Shown here: piece after piece, positions 45,101 through 57,094 of the stretch | How the letters are laid out: every line of letters starts with the position of its first letter | Position numbering within the stretch: the stretch's first letter is position 1 | Translations under genes and position numbers: made by a program | Notes under the pieces: model-generated | The model's input: only the letters and a program-made list of their open reading frames with translations | Database searches by the model: none | Told to the model about the DNA's origin: nothing | Assembly: GCF_040802235.1 (NCBI RefSeq) | Contig: NC_133157.1 | Location: 90,940,001 to 91,004,000, forward strand | Source of the DNA: Manis javanica | Taxonomy: Eukaryota; Chordata; Mammalia; Pholidota; Manidae | Direction of reading: 5' to 3' | DNA: 64,000 nt

Positions 45101-47800
45101 AACACACCAGGAAGCAATTGTAGTAGATCCTGGTGCAGGCTGTAACTGAAAGAGGAGTGTAGTGTAATAAATGCTACAATATGTAACTGACATATCAATC
45201 TGAGGGGACCTTCTGCCCAACCCGGCCGGGTGGGACTGTTGGGGGAGATGCTGCTCCGCAAGTCTTGGCGCTAAAGCCTGATGGGCCTTTGCCAAGAGGC
45301 CAGCCAGGCAGCTGTCTGTGTAAGTGGCCTTGGGGGTCTTGAAGGCATTGCTGATGCAGGTCAGCCGAGGCCACCAGCTCTGGTTAAGCTAATGGGCGGC
45401 TTGCTGGTGGTCTGTTCTGCCGTCCCCAATTGCCACTCTCCCCTGGTTCCAACTGGGGAGTGCTTTTGCCAGCACCTCTCCCTGGAATGTTTACGTCCTG
45501 TAAGCATGACAAAGGCAGGCTTGATGAGCATGCTGTGTGCCTGGGGATGCCAAGAGTGTTAGGAAGCCTAGATTATACCCCTTAACCAGAATCAGTAACA
45601 CTCAGTGGTCTGACAGCTGAAATACTGTGTGGGACACGCAGAGCGATGACGGCTCAGCAAGGCCTTCATTCAATGCTGCTGCCCCAATGCAGCTTTTCAG
45701 AAAGGTGCCACATGTCCGGCAAGATTCCAGTGAGGAGGATGGCACACACTGGGGGCACTTGAGCTGAAAAGAGGGCTTGTTTGCTATTCTTACATGTTTA
45801 AGATGCCCCAGAATAGAAGGTAAAATAGTGACAAGAGCAAAAAGATAAACTGGCTAGTTTTGTGTGACTTAGGCAAGGCCATAGGAAAAGGAGGTCCTGC
45901 CAGGTGATAGATGGTGGGAAGCCTGCTGTCATCTCATGAATTTACCCTTACCCCTTTTAGACAAACCAGGAAACTGGCTGGAGAGGGTTACTTGTGCTCC
46001 AGGTCACACTGCAAAAGCCTCCTTTTTGCCAGTGCTTTCTGCTCCACAGAGGCAGAGGGAAGGAGGTTAGGCCGAGATGTAAATGTGGGAGTGTGGTGTG
46101 GTCTAGCAGCTGGGAGAGGCGCCGAGGTCACCCCACCAAGGCAGGTGTTTTTAGCAGGCTCCCGCCAGGGCCCCAGAGCCTATCTAGACACGGGCCCTGA
46201 AGGACTTGCTCCTTTAGGGCAGCAGCTCCTCTGGCCACTGATTTGCCAGAAAGCACTCACAATGGGTGAAATCTGCTCTAATCTAATTTCTACCCATCTG
46301 TCCTCCTGCCCTTCCAAAACCCACAAAGTAATCCTTCTTCCCCAAAAGTTTTGCAAATATTTGGTACCTGCCGTCTTGTGCTGTGTGCATTGATTTTCCT
46401 AGGTGAAGGCTCCCTGCGTGTCAAGTACCCACTCACAGCCTGCTGAGGGCTTTCCTGAGGCATCAGACAAGGGCACCATGTCCTATAGTCCAACAGTGAG
46501 AGAATATGAGAGTCCCACCACCTATCCACCCACTGCAAAGCTTGAGTTGATGGAACCCAAGAGTGGGTCCCTTCTTGACATAGGATGCTGTTAAACAGCC
46601 TGCCCACATCTCTTTTCACTGAGTTTTAATCCAAATGGCATGGGGAGCAGAGATTCATGGGCCCCTCCAGCTGGAAGGGAGCCTGGCAAGGACACCTCCC
46701 CATTTCATGTACAGTTGTCAGCACTGAACTCTGAGCATGAGCTACTGTGGGCTCTACCAGAGATTCTTGGCCCAATGGCAGAAATCCCGCCCTTTGCTTC
46801 TCTTGGAGGGGCAGGATGGGGCTCCCACGGTCACCTTGGAAGCACTGGGCCATGACAAACTGGAATATCAAATTCCAGGTCATGATCCACCCCTAAGAGG
46901 GAGAAGGGGTGAGCTCCCACCCACCCCACTGCCCCCTCAGCACCAGCTTCAATACCTTCACCTTTTGCTGGCCTCTTGCTAGTCCACTGGGCCTAAGGCC
47001 TGGTTCTCAGGACTCCAGCTTGGGAAGGGGCCAGAGGCTGTTGGACCGTTACGATCATTTAGGACTGGCTTCCTTTTTAAACTCTTGTTCTGGCTCTCAG
47101 CAGCCACGTCATCAGGAAAGCAGCATCAGGGTCCCCTGGAGGCACTGCAGACCACAGAGCTGTGGCCAGGCCTGGTGAGGGAGCACCCTGACCCCCACAT
47201 GTGGGGAAATCCTAGCTGGCTCAACTGTGTCCTTTTCTTCAGATAGAATCCCTCAGGGGTCTTCGGCCCAGCCAGTCACTGTCCCAGGCCTATCACTCCT
47301 CTTTTCACAGGAAAGGGAGCAGTCTCCTGAGGTCACCCAGGTCCCACCCCTGTGAGTTAGTGCACATGTGTGTCACCAGGTGCCAAACTGAGGAACCCTT
47401 GGCCCTCTGTTGTAGAGACCGGAGAACACTTAGCAAACAGTTGGCATGGGAGCTTGGAAGGCCTTGGGAAAAACCTAGATTGGACGAGGTGCCTGTCCAC
47501 CTTACCCTGGGCAAAGGGCAGGGAGCCTGGTGTGGGATTTTCTTGCCCAAAGTCAGATTTGCTTAGAAGAATGGACTGTCCTGGGAGCCCACATGGTTTG
47601 GCTACACATTTGTGCAGATCAGGTCCCCAGCCGAGTGGCACCCAGGCCTGGGGTTAAAGGAAACCTTGAGGATTTGGGGGGCCTGGAAAGGGGTGGGGGA
47701 AGGTAAAGCTCCCAGAAGGGGCTAGGCGGTCCATTAGCAGATGGTGAAGAAGGGGGCAATTAGGCAGTTAATCAGAAGCGGGCTGGACCCACAAGAGGCC
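45101..47800. other. Intergenic upstream of the CpG island, no gene recognised
   Basis: Unique-looking GC-moderate DNA. A weak MIR-like 'ccttttagacaaaccaggaaactgg' occurs at 45950-45990. Open frames (for example 45911-46393) have no recognisable domain. Confidence 0.5.
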
Positions 47801-47990
47801 CGGTCAGGGCAGGGCAGCCCCTGGGGGGCTGGGGGTCATAGGCGGAGGGGGGCGGAGGAGTATGGAGGGAGACCTGGGAGGTGGGAGGTGCAGGGCCCTG
47901 GAGGGGGTGCAATGACCTGAGGAGCGGAGGGAGGTGAAAAAATGGGAGGGAGATGGGCGGGGCAGAGGGGTGGGGAGGAGGGGAGGAGCC
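47800..47990 (+). promoter_or_regulatory. G-rich proximal upstream region
   Basis: Dense runs of three to six G on the plus strand directly upstream of the CpG island. Several windows satisfy a four-G-run quadruplex pattern. A GC box tgggcggggc is at 47954-47963. Confidence 0.6.
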
Positions 47991-48039
47991 GGACGGGGAG
48001 GAGGGCGGCGGGGCGGGGCCTGCGCGCGCGCCCCTCCCC

Positions 48040-48211
48040 CCGCGCTCGCGCCCTCGCTCCCTCGCGCGCCGCAGCATCCCCGCGCGCCGGGCCTCGCCGT
48101 CCTAGTCGAGCCCGGCCGCTCCTCCTGCCGTGGCCGCCGCCGCCGCCGCGGATCCTGCGCCTGTGCTTGCCGGGTTGGCACCTTCGGGACCGCCAGGACG
48201 CGCCGCGCCAG
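48040..48211 (+). other. Probable non-coding first exon (5' UTR) of an unidentified gene
   Basis: The right end is supported by a near-consensus donor, CCAG|GTAAGG, at 48211/48212, directly inside the CpG island. The left end is a guess, because the start site cannot be read from sequence. There is no ATG between about 47956 and 48211, so the exon would be 5' UTR with translation starting in a later exon outside or unrecognised in this window. It contains a GCC-repeat run (48133-48147). One frame from a GTG at 48130 in strong context (G at -3 and +4) stays open to the donor, which could be a near-cognate start but is more likely chance in GC-rich DNA. The gene is not recognised. Confidence 0.6.
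48133..48150 (+). repeat. Short (GCC)n trinucleotide run
   Basis: Five GCC units ending in GCG lie inside the probable 5' UTR exon. Such runs can vary in length. Confidence 0.85.
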
Positions 48212-51200
48212 GTAAGGGCCAGGGCGGAGGGGCGCGCTGGCGGGCAGGTGCGCGGGGCGGCGGGACCAGCCCCCGAGCCCCTGAGCCCCCGCTTCCCGAC
48301 CCCGCCCTGGCGCCCCCCGATTCCGCTTCGGATCCCCCACCCTCCCGGAGTCCTCTCCTGGATTCGCCGGGCTCCTCCCCGACACCCTCCCTGAGTCCCC
48401 TCCAGGGACCCCGGGCCCCTCCCCAGACCCCGAGACCCCTTCCTCGTACCCGACCTCCGGCCCGGCGCGCAGGTGGCTCGGGGGCGCGGGGTGCACGCGC
48501 GGGGGTGCAGTGACCTGGGCCGGGGGCGGGGCGGCGCTCGGCTTGGCCTGCTTGCTCCCGCCGCTCGCCCCCGCCCAGCTCTGGCCAGGCGGCTGGCTGC
48601 TATTTTGGTCGCGAGGCCGCTGGCCCCGTGCGCCTACCCAGAGCCGCGCACTCAAGACAGGTGGGGCACGTCTGCAGGGCGCTGAGGGCCGCAGGCCTCG
48701 GCTTCCTGTAGGGTTTTGGCTGCGTGATTCTGGAACATCCGAGGAGAGTCACCGGCCTCACTCCTCCGTGCACCTGTTGCAGCCGCTGGGCCAGCAGCGG
48801 GGTTGGATCCCCTGGGGCTGTGCCAGCACACGCAGGAAAGGGGGGTTGCGTCTCAGTCGTCTTGGTTTCTGTGAGTTAGGATTTGGGGCAGGGGTGCATG
48901 GGAATCTGGAGGTGGGCAGTTCGCTGGAAATGAGGCCTGTTGTCAAGGGCCAGGCCCTGCTTTCAGGAGGCTGTGCCAAGAGAAGTTGCTTGGCTTTTGT
49001 TTTGAGAATCTCCGCTTACCGTGAGCACATCCAGACCTGTGGGTGGCCAGGGCCCTGCAAGCCAGGCCGGACCTGGGGCACGTGGCCAAGTGGCTGGCCC
49101 TCGCATTGGCGTCTATTCAAATCCACTAGGCGCCACGGAGCGGAAGTTTTCTTCCCCTTGTGGCCTGTCACCTCATATTTGCCCAGGCCTGGGGCCTGCC
49201 TGATGGCTGCCTGGGCAGTTATTTGGGAATGTTTACTGTGTCCCAGAAACAGACTGCCCCAGCCAGTGCCAGGACCGGGATTCTGGTAGACATAATGCCC
49301 AATTGTCACTTGAACGGTTGGTGTCTCTGCACATCGTATGCAAGAATAAAGAAGAATAAAGCCGTCTGCTCCGAGAACACCCCACACCATGTACTACCAG
49401 GAATAAAACCTTCAAACCTTCAACAGGGAGGAGAGGGTGAGGAACACACCAGGCTAAGGGCTGTCCCCCGGTTGGCCAGACCTTCAGACTGCCAAAAGTG
49501 TCTGTAGTGCATCCAGCAGGTGAATCAAGTAAAGAATACAACTAATTGCAGGCACTGAGAGGGAGCCTACTGGGTCCCTCCCATGCACTGAGGCAGGACC
49601 TTGAGCTGGCATAGAGGGGAACTAGCTCCCCATGTTCGGCTCTGCCATCTGTCTGTCTGCCTCTGAAATAGTGCCGTTAAGTTCCTCTGTTCACTCTCCT
49701 GACTGGCACACGCGTCTGTTGGAAAATGCAGCCTTGCAGAGCCCCTCCTCTCAACTGGTGACTGGGGGGCACTGCTGGCTTGGACAAGGCAGGGCACCCA
49801 CCCAGCTGAGGTGTGGTGTGCAGCGATCTGGCAGATCGGCGGCAGGGAGATGATCTTCATGATATCATTCACTTGTGACCCCCTCCGTGTGGGTTATCTG
49901 AGGCAGATTTCATCTTGAGCTCCTTGCCCACACCAGGTGGGGGAGTCTCCGCGAGAGCTTGGGAGTGCACGCTAATGGCCAGCTCTTCAGTGAGTGGGGA
50001 GGACCATCAACTGATAATGCCAGCGCACAGCATAATCAATAATGCTTTGCAAAGAGCACTGGGGGGAGCCTCCCTCCTCACACCAGCCCTCCCAGCCCTG
50101 CTCTGGGTCCCATTTGTGGTTGGGGAGGAGGGTGACCACAGAACTTCCTCCTGACCATGTGTACCCAGGGTTCCTGGATAAGGCCCCTGCTGCTATGGAA
50201 GTGAATTCATTCTGGATTGTTCCATGATTTACAGGACCTTCCCCTTCATACTAAGAATTTGCTTGGTTTAAAAGAACTCCTGGGAAGGTGAGGTGGAAGG
50301 CAGTGGTTCCCAGCGTCCCTGTGCCCCTGGTCCCCTGTCCCCAGGCTCCTCTAGGAGCAGCAGTGGTGATCTGTCACAAGTCCGGGTGTGCAGGGGGCTG
50401 TGGGGCAATGCTGCCTTGTAAAAATGCACAAATGAACTTTCCACAGGCCAACTGTGGAGGGTGGTCACTGAAAGAAAGGTGCTATTTTTGCAGTTCCCAG
50501 CAGGGGCAGGGACCTCTCTCCTGACCTTTCCTTGTTGCAGAGGGAGAAAAGAAGGAAAATGGTAAGCAGAAGGGATGGAGGCATGGTGGAGATCCTTCTT
50601 CCCCGTCTTGGGTCTACCCTGGGCTTGGTAGTCTCCAGGTCCCCCTGAGCCACTGGGCCATGGCCATCTGGGAGCATCTCAGGGTGTTGCCGGGGAACGG
50701 GGCTGGTCTGGCAGGCTTCCCTGCACTGGAGACTGGGCGCACCTCACACCTGCTTCCAATCTGCTTGCATTACTAGACGACATGGAAAAGAGACTTGTTA
50801 GGAGAAAGTATCTGCTGATTTGGTCAAGCCTACCGGCATGCCAGTGGGTCTCATCTGGAGCTAGGATAGCATTTTTTGGCATGTTAGTTAAGGTGATCTT
50901 TGGGATGAGCAAATTGGTTCATCCCAGTTCCCTGAAGTGGCTCACTTTTCAGCTTGTCTGCCTCTCCCCCAGGGCATGGACACTTACCCGGCAGTGCCAC
51001 CAGGGCTGATCCCCTGCTGCCCTGCTGCTGCTCCTGATGGTAGAGCAGCCCAGGGTGCTTCCTGCGTGCCTGTGTGAGTTCCTGGTGCTATATGGTCCCT
51101 GATGTGGTCTAAAGGTCTCAGGCATTGCCTGTGAAAGCAGAGACTGCACCCCTTCTCCAGGTTGCCTCCAAGCAGCACCCAGGGTGGCAGGCTTTGGATG

Positions 51201-51490
51201 AAGTCCATTTGATCCAAGAATCACTCTTTCCAAAAATTATGTATTTATGAGACTTATACGTTTGTGGAGTGAATGATGGTTTTAGTTGTATTCCTTAGAA
51301 ATTGCACTGTGGTTGTGTTAAAACAGTCTTTATCTTCAGTGATAGATACTGGAGTATTTGCAAAGGAAATGATGCAGTCTTTGGGCTCTGCTTCAGATTG
51401 GCATGGGTAGGAGGTGGAGGTGGGGTGGGGTGGCAGCGCTGGCCATGGGCTGATGGCTTTTGGGTCTGGGTGAGGGCAGCCTGAAAGCAT
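48212..51490 (+). other. Probable start of intron 1, no clear coding exon
   Basis: The first 500 bp remain CpG-rich, then composition drops to average. Open frames such as 48510-49289 start in the GC-rich part and show no domain. One exon-like microexon signal is noted at 50541-50561. No repeat I can name lies between 48760 and 51490. Confidence 0.45.
50541..50561 (+). other. Candidate 21-nt microexon (speculative)
   Basis: A pyrimidine-rich acceptor, ctttccttgttgcag, ends at 50540, and a donor, gtaagc, starts at 50562. The 21 bases between are purine-rich and divisible by three. A ctgac branch-point-like motif lies 16 bases before the AG, slightly short. Such signals also arise by chance in an intron of this size. 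Confidence 0.15.
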
Positions 51491-51509
51491 TCTGTTCTCT
51501 ACTTCTGTG

Positions 51510-51945
51510 ATTTTCAGAATTTGTAATGAGAACCCCAAAAGATGTACCATAGGACCTTCACTTCATGAAATAGTTCAGAATTTTAATTTAAAAGAAATGC
51601 CAATATATTAAGGGAAAACATCATTGCTTAGCATAGACTATATAGACTGACCCCATTTATGTGTGTAGGTACTTATGTATAGAAAACAAAAACAGTCTGG
51701 AGGGACACACCATTTATTGAACAGATGGTTGTGGAGTGCCTGGTAAGCATAGCTGACTGCTCTAGGGATGGAGTGGGTGGGAAGGATGTGGGTGTGGGTG
51801 TGTGTGCAAGTGTGTGAGTGTGTGTGCTGGTAGGGGAAGGGAAGAGGATGAGAACCTGCATTTTTTCCCTCTGTTTATGGCTTTACAGTTTCTTTCTTTT
51901 ACAGTGGAATTATTTTTGTAATTATAGAATTAACTTTTAAGAAAG
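51510..51945 (+). mobile_element. L1ME-type 3' end (sense) with a GT-rich patch
   Basis: 'gcatagactatatagactgaccccatttatgtg', 'gtatagaaaacaaaaacagtctggagggacacaccatttattgaacag', then 'tttatggctttacagtttctttcttttacagtgg' and 'tttttgtaattatagaattaac' follow a common L1M 3' terminal text. A GT/GA-rich patch (51775-51835) replaces part of the middle. Confidence 0.55.
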
Positions 51946-52885
51946 GGGGTCTCCATTAGATAATGTAATATTCTATTTTAAATACTCTGAATTTCAAAAT
52001 CCAAATTTGTTTACTTTAAATGGAATTTAATTTGTAGAAATCCATGTCCCTTCACAACTTAATCAGAGATAATGTGGCGTATGTGAGGTGCTCCATGAAT
52101 CAGTCACTGGCCCTCGGCATTCCTGCTCCGTGGCTAGGAAAAGGTAGACATGGATGGCCTGCCTCAACATTTGGGGAACAGGACCCACACCCTGAAAATT
52201 GAGCAGAGCGTGTCACCAGGTTTGTGCTGTCCTGGGTCCTGGGCTGTGGGGTGGGAGGCCCTCAGCTCAGACCCACCATGGCCCTGGTTGAAGCGGGGAA
52301 GCATGTTCCCCTCCATGGGACGTGGCCCAGAAACGAGAGCCGCAGGGTACAGAGCCTTCGGGTGGCATGACAACCTGGCTCGGTGGGCTCTCCCTCACTT
52401 TTGGCCGTTGCCTTGTTTTCTCTCTTCACTTGGCACAGGGCACGTTAAATAACCTTGATCCACATTAACAGAAAAGCATAGAATGGTCAGTCTACAAATT
52501 AAAAAGTACAAGTTGCCTGGAAATCTGGGGTTCCTTTCTCTATATTCCTGGCCTAGTGCAAGAAGTTTGATCTGCTTTGATCCAGCATCTGGGTGTGTTT
52601 GATGTGGTTTGGAAGGTTGCTAGTTCCCAGGGGCCTGCTCTCAATAAGGGACTCAGCTGCCCCCCTCTCCCCCCTCCCGTGTTCTCACCCATGTTTGCAA
52701 GTTTGGTTGTTGTTGTTTGCAGTGTTTTCTGTGGCTACAGGCGGGCACAACCAGGCAGGGACGAGGTGGTGCTGCCCCAAGCCTGGGGTCCTCTCTGTAC
52801 TGCCGTGAGCAACAGCTATCACGCTCGACAAGCACACAGCCCCTTTTTCCATTCAGGCCAGATGATCCACTCACGGAGTCTCACC
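51946..52885. other. Unassigned (probable intron)
   Basis: An AT-rich beginning, then mixed sequence. 'aatctggggttcctttctc' near 52525 has no clear family. No exon is recognised. Confidence 0.45.
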
Positions 52886-52889
52886 ATTT

Positions 52890-54330
52890 CCTCCAGCAGG
52901 TGTGTTTTGAGTGCTAATTGCAGCAAGAAACAGAGAGGCAGAAGGCTCTCCCCCCTTGGAGCTTATGGGCAAGTCAGGACAAAAGGCGAACAGTAGAGGA
53001 AGTCTCTCAGATTCTATCTCGTATCAGGAGCCATAGTGCTGTGGGTGAGAAAGCGTGTGGTGCAGGCACTCAGGGGCCAGCGGTTTGGGTGTGTTTGGAG
53101 TCTTCAATCAGGTGGCCAGTAGGCCTTCCTCGTGGAAGTGCCAAGTGATGGTGGAGGGGGGGTAGGGATGACCTGGTATAGTCAAGGCTTGAGCGGCATG
53201 GCCGCTGGGAGGGCCAGAGCAGCCCGGCGCAGGGGTGGGGTCTGGCTGGATTCTGGGTGTGTGGTGAAGACCTAGCAGTCAAGGAGTCCAGGTGACCCCA
53301 AGGTTTGTGGCTCAGGCAGCCAGAGGGATGGAATCAGCAGCATCGAGGTGGGATTGTCCGTGGGTGGAGCAGCTGTGGGGCATTTCGGATGCTGGCTGGG
53401 TTCCCGCATGGCACCCCAGAGCTCCATTGTGTCCAGGCAGAGGTGGGGAGGAACTTGCCCAGCCAAGGAGGCTGCAGTCTGGGGGAGCCACTGCCACACA
53501 CAGGCCATGTTTTTAAAGGCTTGAGACGGGAAGGGGTGGGTGGCAAAGAGAGAGGCCCAAGGCCAAGGGACTAAGAAGCAGCGGCTGGCAAGGCACGGGG
53601 AACGAGGCTTCGGGGGTATCCCGGGGCCTCAGCAGAGTGTGCGTGGGATGGAAGGGCTGCCCAGGGAGCAGCCCAGTGAGGCCCGACCTTGGAGAGTTGA
53701 CCTCAGCACACAGAGGCCACCACTGCCCTGACGAGTGGCCCCGGTGTGGTGGGCCGACTTCACAGAGAGGTGCACGGGAGGAGCTCGTGACTAGTTTGAG
53801 AATTTTGCTATGAAGGGCACCTTGGAGGCAGGAGGAGCTGATGGGCAAATGGGGTCGAGAGGCTGATGGCTCAGGCTTTCGTTCCGGAGGGAAGGATGGA
53901 GCTGCAGGGCTGAGCTGTGGAGGCAGTCTGTTGGTGGGGCAGGCGGCGCTGGCTGGAGTCCTCCAGCTGAGCAGTCGGAGTGGGGCAGGTCCAAGGAGTT
54001 CCCATGTCAGGCCAGCGGTCCCCACACGCTTTCATCAGCCTGTGGTGTGCTCTGCCCCACTGCTGGACCTGGGTCTGCAGATGGGATTAGGGGCAAGGTG
54101 TCAGAGGACGTTATGGAAGCATTGACAGCCGGGTCCCTGAGTGCGGTGGCAGGCACACGGTTGATGGAACAGGCAGGGGTGGCAGGCAGCAGGAGGCCGG
54201 AGAGGTGAGTTTACTGAGCTCCTAGGTGGTGTTGGATGTTTCCTGTCTGAGAGGTCAGCTGTGTGGGGCAGCAGAAGGGAGAAGGCCAGGTCCATGGGCT
54301 TGCCACCAGGCTGGAACCCGGGGAGTGGAG
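52890..54330 (+). repeat. Long ancient interspersed repeat, class undetermined
   Basis: The ordered phrases 'aaacagagaggcagaaggctctccccccttggagcttatgg', 'gaggtgggattgtccgtgggtggagcagc' and later text such as 'gcccaaggccaaggg' resemble a long mammalian repeat whose text runs 'aacaaaacagacaaggtccctgccctcatggagcttac...'. I do not recall its family name. A coding origin is unlikely because both strands show interrupted frames. Confidence 0.35.
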
Positions 54331-54724
54331 CCTTGTCCTTAGGCGGTCTTGTCCCCTACAGAGTGTGCGGACTGTGGTCGTTCTCAGTGTCCCCTGGCAT
54401 TTCCTACTAGTGGGGCCTGGGTTTTATTTGCTCATTGACTCAGTTCCTCACAGAGCACTGGGTGAGAGTGCTCCCAAAGGCCTGGTCCCCACACTAGGCC
54501 AGCGTGTCCCCAGACTTGTCGGCAGGGCAGATTCTCAACTCCACCCCAGGTCCCAGGATCAAAAGCTCTGTTTTAACAGGCTACTGGGGGATTCAGACTT
54601 ACTGTGGGGCTTAAGAGCCACTGTGTCACAACTTGGCCTGGCCTTGGGTGGGGCACCCCGGGGACAGACAGGACAGCAGGGGTGGGGCCATAGCCCTTAC
54701 TCTGAAGGTCATAGAAGCAGTGTT
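54331..54724. other. Unassigned (probable intron)
   Basis: No exon or nameable repeat is recognised. Confidence 0.45.
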
Positions 54725-55285
54725 TTGTTAACCAAATTTATGGAGGTATAATTTACATACAGTAAAAGGTACTTGTTTTCAGCTCCTGCCAAGTCACAGT
54801 GTTTCCAAGATGGTCAGGATTACGGCCAGGAGCTGCTGAGCTGGGTGGGCGGGTCACATGTACCCTGCCTGTTCCTGCTGGGCTGCATGTCCTCTGGCGC
54901 TTTGTGCCCTTGCTGCAGAGTTGTGCAATTGTGACAGAGATGGTCTGGCCTGTTTGCACTCCCCAAATTCCCTAATGCACTGAACACCCCACCCAGGCAA
55001 TCACTGATCTGCTGAGATTAGATTATTATAGATGAGATTTGGTTCTTCAAGAGTTTCAAAACAGCATCTGCTGTAGATTGCCTGACTTTTCACTTGGCAC
55101 GCTGTCTTTGAGGTTCTTCCATGTTGCTGTGTGTACCAGTAACTCACGTCTCTGCTGAGTCCTGTTTCACTGTGTGGCTGTATCATGGTTTATTGATTCA
55201 TTCGCTGCTTGGTGGATGTTTGGGTTCCTCCCTGTTAAGGGTTATCATGCATGTAAGTGCTATGAGCTCAGCACAAAGGGAAGAG
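54725..55285 (-). mobile_element. L1M 3' UTR, first part of an interrupted antisense L1
   Basis: 'accaaatttatggaggtataatttacatacag' and 'ctttgaggttcttccatgttgctgtgtgtaccag', then 'gtttattgattcattcgctgcttggtggatgtttggg', are antisense L1M 3' UTR text. The text breaks off at about 55280 and resumes at about 56110, on the far side of an oppositely oriented L1. Confidence 0.78.
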
Positions 55286-55289
55286 CAGC

Positions 55290-56105
55290 CAGTTTTTGAA
55301 GACATGAATGAATAACAAGCACATGAAAAGGTGGTCAACATTGCTAGTCACTGAGGAAGTGCAGACTGAAACCACAGTGAGAACCACTTCCCACCCACCA
55401 GAATGGCGTTTATAAGAGAATGGAAAATAATAAGGTTGGTGAGCATGTGGGGAAATTGGAACCCTCATACCCTGCTGGTGGAGATGTGACATGGTGCAGC
55501 CACTTTGGAAGACAGTTTAGAGATTCCTCAAAAAGTTATGCATAGAATTACCATATGACCCAGCAGTTCCACTCCTGGATGTATACCTAAAAGAACTGAA
55601 AACCGATACTCCAAACAAAAACTTGTGCATGACTGTTCATAGCCGTACTGTTCGCAACAGCCAAAAATGGAAGCAATGCAAATGCCCACCAGGGGGTGAA
55701 TGGATTAACATGGTCCATACAGACAGTGGAATATCAATCAGCAGCCAAAGGACTGAAATACTGAAAGCATGTCACAGCATGAGTGACCTTGAAAACATGA
55801 TGCTCAGTGAAAATAGACATAAAAGGTCACATGTTGAATGATTCTAGTTACATCAAATGCTCAGAAGAAACGAATCCACAGAGACAGGAAGCAGAGGAGT
55901 GGTGGCCAGGGCTGGGGCCAGGGAGGATGGGAGTGAGTGCTAACAGGGACAGGGCTCCCTTTCACAGGGATGGAAGTGGTCTGGAACTCAAGAGTGGTGA
56001 TGGTTACCTAACAATGTGAATGTGCTCAGTGTCACTCAACTGTAACTAAAATGGTAAAAGTGGTAAACTTTAGATTATTTGTATTTTACCACAGTAATAA
56101 AAGAC
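55290..56105 (+). mobile_element. L1 3' end inserted in sense orientation within an antisense L1
   Basis: Text runs in order from 'acaagcacatgaaaaggtggtcaacattgctagtcactgagg' through 'tacagacagtggaatatcaatcagcagccaaagg' to a 3' end near 'gtattttaccacagtaataaaa'. Flanking gtgctatgagc (about 55257) and gggctatgcgc (about 56113) agree at 9 of 11 positions, a possible decayed target duplication. Confidence 0.8.
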
Positions 56106-57094
56106 ATGAGAAAGGGCTATGCGCATTTATTTGAATGCAAATCTTAGTGTAGACGACGTGTGTTTTCATTTCTCTTGGGTAACTACCCAGAGTGGAATTG
56201 TAGGGTTGTGAGCTAAGTGTGCATGTAACTTTGTAAGAAACTGGCCCACTGTTTTCCAGAGCACCAGGATCCTTCACATTCCAGCACTTGCACTGACATG
56301 GAGAGTACAGTTGCTTCATGTCCTTGGCCAGCACTTGCTGTTGTCAGCCTTTTTAATTTTAGCTTTCTAGCATGTTGTGCTCTGACACTGAGATTTTAGT
56401 CCAGAGGCTTCTCCTGTGTTTATTTCACTATTTATATATATCCTCCTAAGTATCTGTTCATATCTCCTGTCCACTTTTGGATTGGGTTGTTTGTCTTCTT
56501 AAATTTGAGTGCCAAGAGCTGTATATGTGTTCCGGATTCAAGTCTTCTGTCAGATGTTTGTATTGCAAACATTTTCTCTCAGTCTATGGCTGGCCTATTT
56601 ATTTTTTTAACAGTATCTTTCAAAGGGCAGATATTTTTAGCTCTGATTAAATCCAGTTTTATCAATCGTAGTAGTTTGTGATTTTGTGTCTTATTTAAGA
56701 AATAAATTTTCTTAATAACCCATGATCAATTTTCTCCTATGTTTTCTTCTGAAAATATGGTTTAGGTTCTATGTTTAGATCTATTATCCATTTTGAGTTA
56801 CTTTTTGAACTCAAAAGAGCTAAATATTGAGGTTCCTTTTTCTGCATATGAATATTCACTTGTTCAAGCATAGTTTATTAAAGAAATTATCCTTTCCTAC
56901 TGAATTCTCTTGGTACCATGTTTGAAAAGTAATCGAGCATATCAGTGTGCCCATGTTTCTGGACTTGATTCTGGTCCATCATGGCCTATTCCCCATCAGG
57001 CCCCACACTATGCTATCTGCATGACTACTGCTATATAAAATCTCTTAAGTCAGGTAATCAGAGCCTTCCAACTGTGCTTTGTTTTCAAAATTGT

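Larger units (their letters stand above)
47940..48700 (+). promoter_or_regulatory. CpG island with TATA-less GC-box promoter
   Basis: CpG density rises sharply here compared with the whole window, with strings such as tgcgcgcgcgcccc and gccgccgccgccgcc. GC boxes occur at 47954-47963 and 48011-48020 (gggcggggcc). No TATA or Initiator is obvious. The strand is taken from the splice donor at 48212. CpG-island promoters of this kind usually start at several sites and often drive housekeeping or widely expressed genes; bidirectional firing cannot be excluded. Confidence 0.85.

Noticed and set aside
47804-48655. 283-codon open frame on minus across the CpG island
   Set aside because: Pro/Arg/Ala-rich translation of CpG-island DNA; the opposite strand is also open. 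It reflects composition, not a gene.
48510-49289. 259-codon open frame on plus just after the island
   Set aside because: It begins in GC-rich intron-like sequence, has no domain and is partly mirrored on minus. No splice evidence supports an exon.
55685-55697. cccaccagggggt resembling a CTCF core
   Set aside because: It arises from L1 3' UTR text ('cccaccagggggtgaatgg') and only part of the motif fits.
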